From Dendrocalamus latiflorus (lineage: Eukaryota; Streptophyta; Magnoliopsida; Poales; Poaceae), in the NCBI GenBank assembly GCA_017311315.1, contig CM029626.1:27576672-27640671 (forward strand): a stretch of 64,000 bases of DNA, written 5' to 3'. The notes under the pieces were generated by a model. The model had not been told where the DNA came from and made no database searches. It saw nothing but the letters and a program-made list of their open reading frames with translations. The translations under genes were made by a program, and so were the position numbers. Positions 59,456 through 64,000 of this stretch are shown one piece after another; position 1 is the stretch's first letter; every line of letters starts with the position of its first letter.

Positions 59456-59990
59456 TAGGCCTTCGGTGCGTTTGTGCCCTGTCACCCGACTGTCGGCGCC
59501 AGCCTGCTCGGCTCCGACTTCGACCACTGCCTCTTTCGACTTCGACTACTGCCCCCTTCGACTTCGACCACTGCTCTCTTTAATTACTGTTCCCTTCGAC
59601 CACGACCCCCTTCGACCATGGCGCCGAGGAGGAGGAGGAGGCGCAGCATGAGGGTTCGGGAGGTGGTGGTGGGGAGGAGGCGGCGGGTAAATGCGTTGTG
59701 GAGGCGGCGACGAGGGGATGTGACGCTGCTGGGGGAAGTAGGGGGGTTGTGACTAGATGATGTCGTACAGGGAAGGAATTGGTGGCGGCGCTGAGAAGGA
59801 GGCGGCAGTTATGGGGAGGCGGCGGATGTGGGGGAAGAGAATGGGAGGTGCGCGGGCCCAACCTTTTCTAAGAGGAGCGGAAGAACTAGCTATATGCGGA
59901 TCTGGACAGCTGATATTTGATCGGACGGCTGAGAAAAGAGGAGGGAGAACGGACCGACAACCACCAACTCACATTTTTATAATAGTAAAT
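59456..59990. other. GC-rich stretch with low-complexity frames
   Basis: It starts with four imperfect 'TTCGACTTCGACCACTGCC' repeats (59515-59615). Gly/Arg-rich and Pro/His-rich frames exist on both strands, which is what such composition gives by chance. I recognise no product. Confidence 0.4.
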
Positions 59991-61020
59991 ATATATATAT
60001 ATATAAGGATATAAAATTTGAAGGTACATTTTGTTGAAAAATATACATAAATACTTATAAATTAATTAACAAAGTCACATTAAAAATTTTATATTTATAT
60101 TTAACTTTTTTTTAGTCTCCACGGGATCCCGCGGGGCCAAGACGGAGGATGATTGGCCTCCATTAGGCCTAGTGGGGTGCGGGCGAGCCCTATAGACCTC
60201 CGGCCCTGTTACCACCTGTAGCTATAGTCCATAGGATGGAGTGAATGATTATTCATTCCAGGTCTCGATCGTGATTAGGCTTTGTCTATGAAAGTTTTCC
60301 GCTGAATCTTTTGCTTGTATAATATTTGGTCTGTCGGCCCTTTAAGTAGAACCTGATTTGTTGACGTATTTTGAACATATGTAATAATCCTGTTGTTTAA
60401 TTTAAGTTTATATCATTGTATTATTGTGTGTGCAACTAAAATTTTGAATAGTTAAAGAAATATGGGATTCCTAGTTAGTGAGAGGACTCCCGGTGTCTAA
60501 ACACCCACCGTATTGCGTTATGTTCATTTTTTTCCGAACGCAATATCATGTTTACTTTGTGTCGATGGACATGTGCACCTACTTTCCGTTGCTAGAAATG
60601 CGCTGAAAGATGGATCGCCAGGCCCGGCATGTCCTACATGAAACATCAGATGGAACATACGTATACCGTGCGCTGGGATCCGTGTACAGACCAGGGAATA
60701 AATGGCTTCAACATCAGATGTCAACATGAAATTGCCTGAATTATTCCACTCCAACGGAACCAACAAATTTGCTACTTTAAGCAAAGCATGGTGATTAATT
60801 TCTGTCTCCGTCTCCGGCAGCGGTATCAGCCGGTGGTAGCCATGTCCATGTTTGGAGCTAGTTTGTTAGATCTGGGAAAATCTACGCCACGACTTAAATT
60901 TTGGTTACAGGAATTAATGTAGCATGATGAGTGGCTATATAAATAAACTATTTTTTATTTCGATGTACACTAATATACTTACATTTTTATTTTATAGAAA
61001 TAGTTATCTGTCCCTGCACA
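59991..61020. other. AT-rich stretch, nothing recognised
   Basis: A short TA microsatellite is at 59988-60004. Only short frames occur (the longest is 60784-60524 minus, 86 residues, no known domain). Confidence 0.5.
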
Positions 61021-61617
61021 GTTCGACAACATCGGTAAGTCATCTAACTGTTGGGCGATTTGCCCATATCGTCAAACCGTAGGGCGACTAATGCTTCTAG
61101 TCACCCAACCGTTGGACAACTAGTACTAGTCATCCAACGGTGGAGCAACTACTTGCTGCCAGCTTGTCCTTTTCTATTTGACCTGACTACTTTACGGGCT
61201 CTCTCACCATTTCACTCACAAGAAAACGAGAGCAGCTCGAGAGAGAGGAGAAAACAAGAGGGAGAGAAGGAGAGGGGAAGTGAAGAGAGGGAGAAGGATG
61301 CAAAGAAGCTCAAGAGAGGAAGAGAAGGAGAGGCAAAACAAGTAGAGGAGCTCGAGAGAGGGAGTGAAGGAGAGGAGAGGAACTCAGGAGAGGGAGTGAA
61401 GGACAGGTGAGTAGCCTGTGAGAAGGAGAGAAGAAAAGGAAAGGAGCTCATGCGGTTAGAGAGGAAGACAAAGAAAACTCGTTGATAAGATGAAAAGGTT
61501 TTCGCGTGAAAGTAATAGTCTCATCCGAATGTAGGCAACGTGTACCTACGTATTTATTTAGCATGTATTTAGTAAATGCATATTGACAAATGGTAATATT
61601 TCAGTGAGAAACTAGTC

Positions 61618-63560
61618 ATGTCGGAACCCACAACATTGAAAGTGTATTACAATGTTGGTATCATTCGTAAAGGTCCATACAGTGTTCACCTGAGCAGTTT
61701 CCTACAAGTCAGTATGGTACTCTCGGATATGGAGAATGCTCTAATCGAAGATGTCCTATACTGGCTCACACGCAGATTCTCCTTGGACCCCGAGATGTAC
61801 AGTGTCGTCCTACACGGGCTTTGGAGTTGGTTTGCCACGGATATTCGGTGAGAGTTGAGGAGATTGATACACACGGTTGCATGGAAGAGCTTTGTGGAAG
61901 GTTACCAACGCCGTGGTTACAAGTGCATGCTACTCATGTAGCCATATCCGAAGGGAGTCATAGGAGGTCTGCTTGGTGGGAGCAGTTTGGGCGCATAGCA
62001 TGTGGTTCATTAAGAGGATGCAGTGGGCGATGTTGTGGAGGCAGAACCAGAATATCGCACACCACTCACTAAGCCCACCTGACATGCAGATGCAAATGTT
62101 GCTAAGGTAGATTAGGAAGGTCGCACTGCACAAGTTGAGCCCACTGGACTGGCAAACTTAGGGAAGTATGTCGACAGCATAGTGCGTTAGATGGAGGTCG
62201 ATGACCGGATGGCTTGTGCTGAGGAGGAAACTTTAGAAGAGGATGGCGATGACTTTTCTGATAAGGACGATAGTCATATACTGCAGACATGGAATAGGGT
62301 GGATGTTGAGGGTCTTTCTATACATGACGAGCATGAATCACCATGGGAGTACCATAGTACAGAGGTTCAGCTTCATGCAATATTTGCTGATAAGGGATCA
62401 TTGCAGGATGCCATTAAGCTATGGACCTTGTCTATGCAGCAGATGTTTCGGGTCCTAAAATCCAGCAAGGAGTAGTGCACCACAGTCTACGAGCAGGTTG
62501 GTTGTCCTTGGCGTGTGCACTCAGGTAGACCTAAGTACGAGACTAAGTATGCAGTAGTTGGGGCACGTCCTAATGTCTGTATAATCCATGATCGCCACCC
62601 TAGGATGATGAAGACCATGATAAAACTTTAGCAAGACCCAGAGAAGCCGTTCCCTTGGCAAGACAAAAGGAACAGATTGTGCATTTGCCATTTGGGGCCA
62701 ACTTCTTCAAGCACTTCCTGTAGCAACTGTTAATGAAGCTGTTCAAAAAGCTAGCTATGTAGAACCAGCAACGTAAATTTGATGTGTTGTGGGAGATGTT
62801 GGAGGAGCACACCAGGAAGCATGTCGTTGAGAGATAAGTGGCTGGCCATTCTTGGGGCAGTGCAAGTCGAATGCCTCACACCATTACCGGAGCTTGACCC
62901 TCTCAGTGTGGCGCAGAGGACCTCGAGCAATATCAAGTGCTTCTCCAATTGGATTGAGGCTGAGCCATTAGAGAAGTGTTCATTGTTGCATGACATAGAT
63001 GGTGCGAGGTATGGCATAATGACCACTAACATTGCGGAGGGGTACAACCGGTTCTTAGGAGCGTCCGTTCTCAGCCCCTCATCACTATTGTCGAAGGTGG
63101 TCTGCAAGGTATAACTGGATATTTCAAGCAAAGGTATGCAAATACAGCACTTCATACAACCAACCCACATACACCGTACTGCTAGAAGATCACAGCGTAC
63201 ATGCATGCCAAAATTGAGAAAGGTTAGTCACACACAGTCTTCATGATGGGCAATACGGAGTATCGTTTAGACATGCTCCTTCAGGACAGAGCTGGATTTG
63301 GGACGCTTGCTCTTTTGTTACCCACGAGGTATGCCTTGGAGATCATGTGAACGAACCTAGCTACACATGCAATAAGCCAAAGCTCCTTCACAAGCCATTC
63401 TCTTATGTTCTCACCGTATGTGGGATTACTAACATGGAGCCATTGAACTTCATGTCGGAGTACTTCATAAAAGAGAGGGTGTTGCAGGCATGATGTAGCG
63501 AGCTAAGAGGCTTTAGGGTTGTGGCTAACTTTGCCACATCAGATATTCTTGGATTTTGGA
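61618..63560 (+). pseudogene. MULE (MuDR-type) transposase pseudogene
   Basis: The transposase would cut and insert the element. The N-terminal frame 61618-61851 (MSEPTTLKVYYNVGIIRKGP) is followed by stops. The frame 62191-62475 is acidic, then LWTLSMQQMFRVLKSSKE is stopped by TAG, and TVYEQVGCPWRVHSG follows, matching the MuDR DNA-binding (C-x-PWR) block. The frame 62779-63114 holds the core motif HDIDGARYGIMTTNIAEGYN, very typical of MULE transposases. A degenerate SWIM-type zinc region (NKPKLLHKPFSYVLT) lies near 63380. There are many stops and frame changes; it is certainly inactive. Confidence 0.85.
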
Positions 63561-63675
63561 TCTAGACCTTTTGCAGAGTGGGAACGCGCGTTGGTAGAGT
63601 CATCACAGCATATTAGGAGTAAAAATGCTATTAGGTTGTAACTTCATTTGCAAATTTTAACTTTATTTGCCAGTC

Positions 63676-63850
63676 TTGCACAGTGACAAGACCAATGAGA
63701 TAACTTTTGTGCGGCGTCCTAACCCGACCAAATGAGACAGCATTGCGCAATGACAAAACCAAATGAGATAGCCTTGTGTAGTGATAAGACCAAACGAGAT
63801 AGCCTTACACAGTGATAAGGCTAAATGGGGTAGCTTTGTGTGGCGACGTG
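63676..63850. repeat. Short tandem repeat, 33-34-bp units
   Basis: Four to five degenerate units of 'CAGTGACAAGACCAAATGAGATAGCCTTG' follow the transposase relic. The regular step is seen at about 63744, 63778 and 63811. Confidence 0.75.
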
Positions 63851-64000
63851 ATGCTACGCTGGTCCACGAATCATCCGACGCGCCGCTGCCTTATAGACAC
63901 AAATTTGCCCAAACCGAATTGGACTTGCCAAGCGTACGCCACGTCGGCTTAGCCTATAAGTACTACCCCTTCCACAACATATTTTTCTACAGCACGACTA

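Larger units (their letters stand above)
61021..64000 (+). mobile_element. Degenerate Mutator-like (MULE) element, right end outside the window
   Basis: The left end (61025-61150) contains several direct and inverted copies of 'GTCGCCCAACCGTTGGGCGAC'. It is followed by a GA-rich leader (61213-61440) and then a broken MuDR-type transposase. The same order of terminal motif and GA-rich block occurs in the miniature element at 33424. A 33-34-bp repeat follows the coding part. The opposite terminal repeat was not seen before 64000. Confidence 0.65.

Noticed and set aside
59401..60014. Gly/Arg-rich and Pro-rich frames near 59580-59861
   Set aside because: Composition effect of GGA/GGC-rich sequence; frames on both strands; no domain.
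61212..61451. Ser/Phe-rich minus frame and Glu/Arg-rich plus frame
   Set aside because: Both arise from the GA-rich leader of the MULE element.

Overview
The window looks like repeat-rich nuclear DNA of a grass, most likely of the rice group. The evidence is indirect: the types of LTR retrotransposon, an intron-containing plant-type Helitron that carries an RPA gene, hAT, CACTA-like and Mutator-like elements, and primer-binding sites complementary to plant initiator tRNA-Met. I see no intact host gene, no rRNA or tRNA gene and nothing bacterial. Almost everything that can be named is a transposable element or its debris, and nearly every coding region is broken by stops, frameshifts or later insertions.

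Layout. 1-12308: a non-coding LTR retrotransposon with two nearly identical 2.27-kb LTRs (3582-5848 and 10040-12308), preceded by the 3' end of a second copy that shares the left LTR and by an inverted copy of the internal module. 12309-16545: AT-rich non-coding DNA that resembles LTR sequence. 16545-18055: two minisatellites (67-bp and 50-bp units). 18055-24036: a dead Tat-type gypsy element on the minus strand (gag, protease, RT, RNase H, integrase, 5' LTR), with a 524-bp hAT element inside its integrase. It sits in the integrase of a second minus-strand gypsy element (24037-29955, LTR to about 30480), which is followed by a pol tail that appears to belong to the same family.

30838-39845: two direct copies of an AT-rich segment that flank a copia LTR plus RNase H remnant, a Mutator-like miniature element with perfect 55-bp TIRs, and non-coding DNA. 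The second copy carries a 2263-bp solo LTR of the 3582-12308 family, and the first copy preserves the empty site. 40082-55253: a Helitron of about 15 kb on the minus strand, with a multi-exon RPA1-like gene, a split Rep/helicase gene and repeat-rich arms. 55291-57026: a CACTA-like non-autonomous element. 57030-60980: GC-rich fragments, AT microsatellites and a 34-bp minisatellite. 61020-64000: a degenerate Mutator-like transposase locus related to the miniature element at 33424.

How the parts work together. The Helitron genes are a matched set: Rep nicks and joins at the CTAG terminus, the PIF1-type helicase unwinds, and the RPA-like protein binds single-stranded DNA. This copy has a frameshift and two stops in Rep/helicase and a stop in RPA, so it is probably immobile unless helped in trans. 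The nesting gives a relative history: the second gypsy element is older than the first, which is older than its hAT insertion, and the segment duplication at 30838/36858 is older than the solo-LTR insertion.
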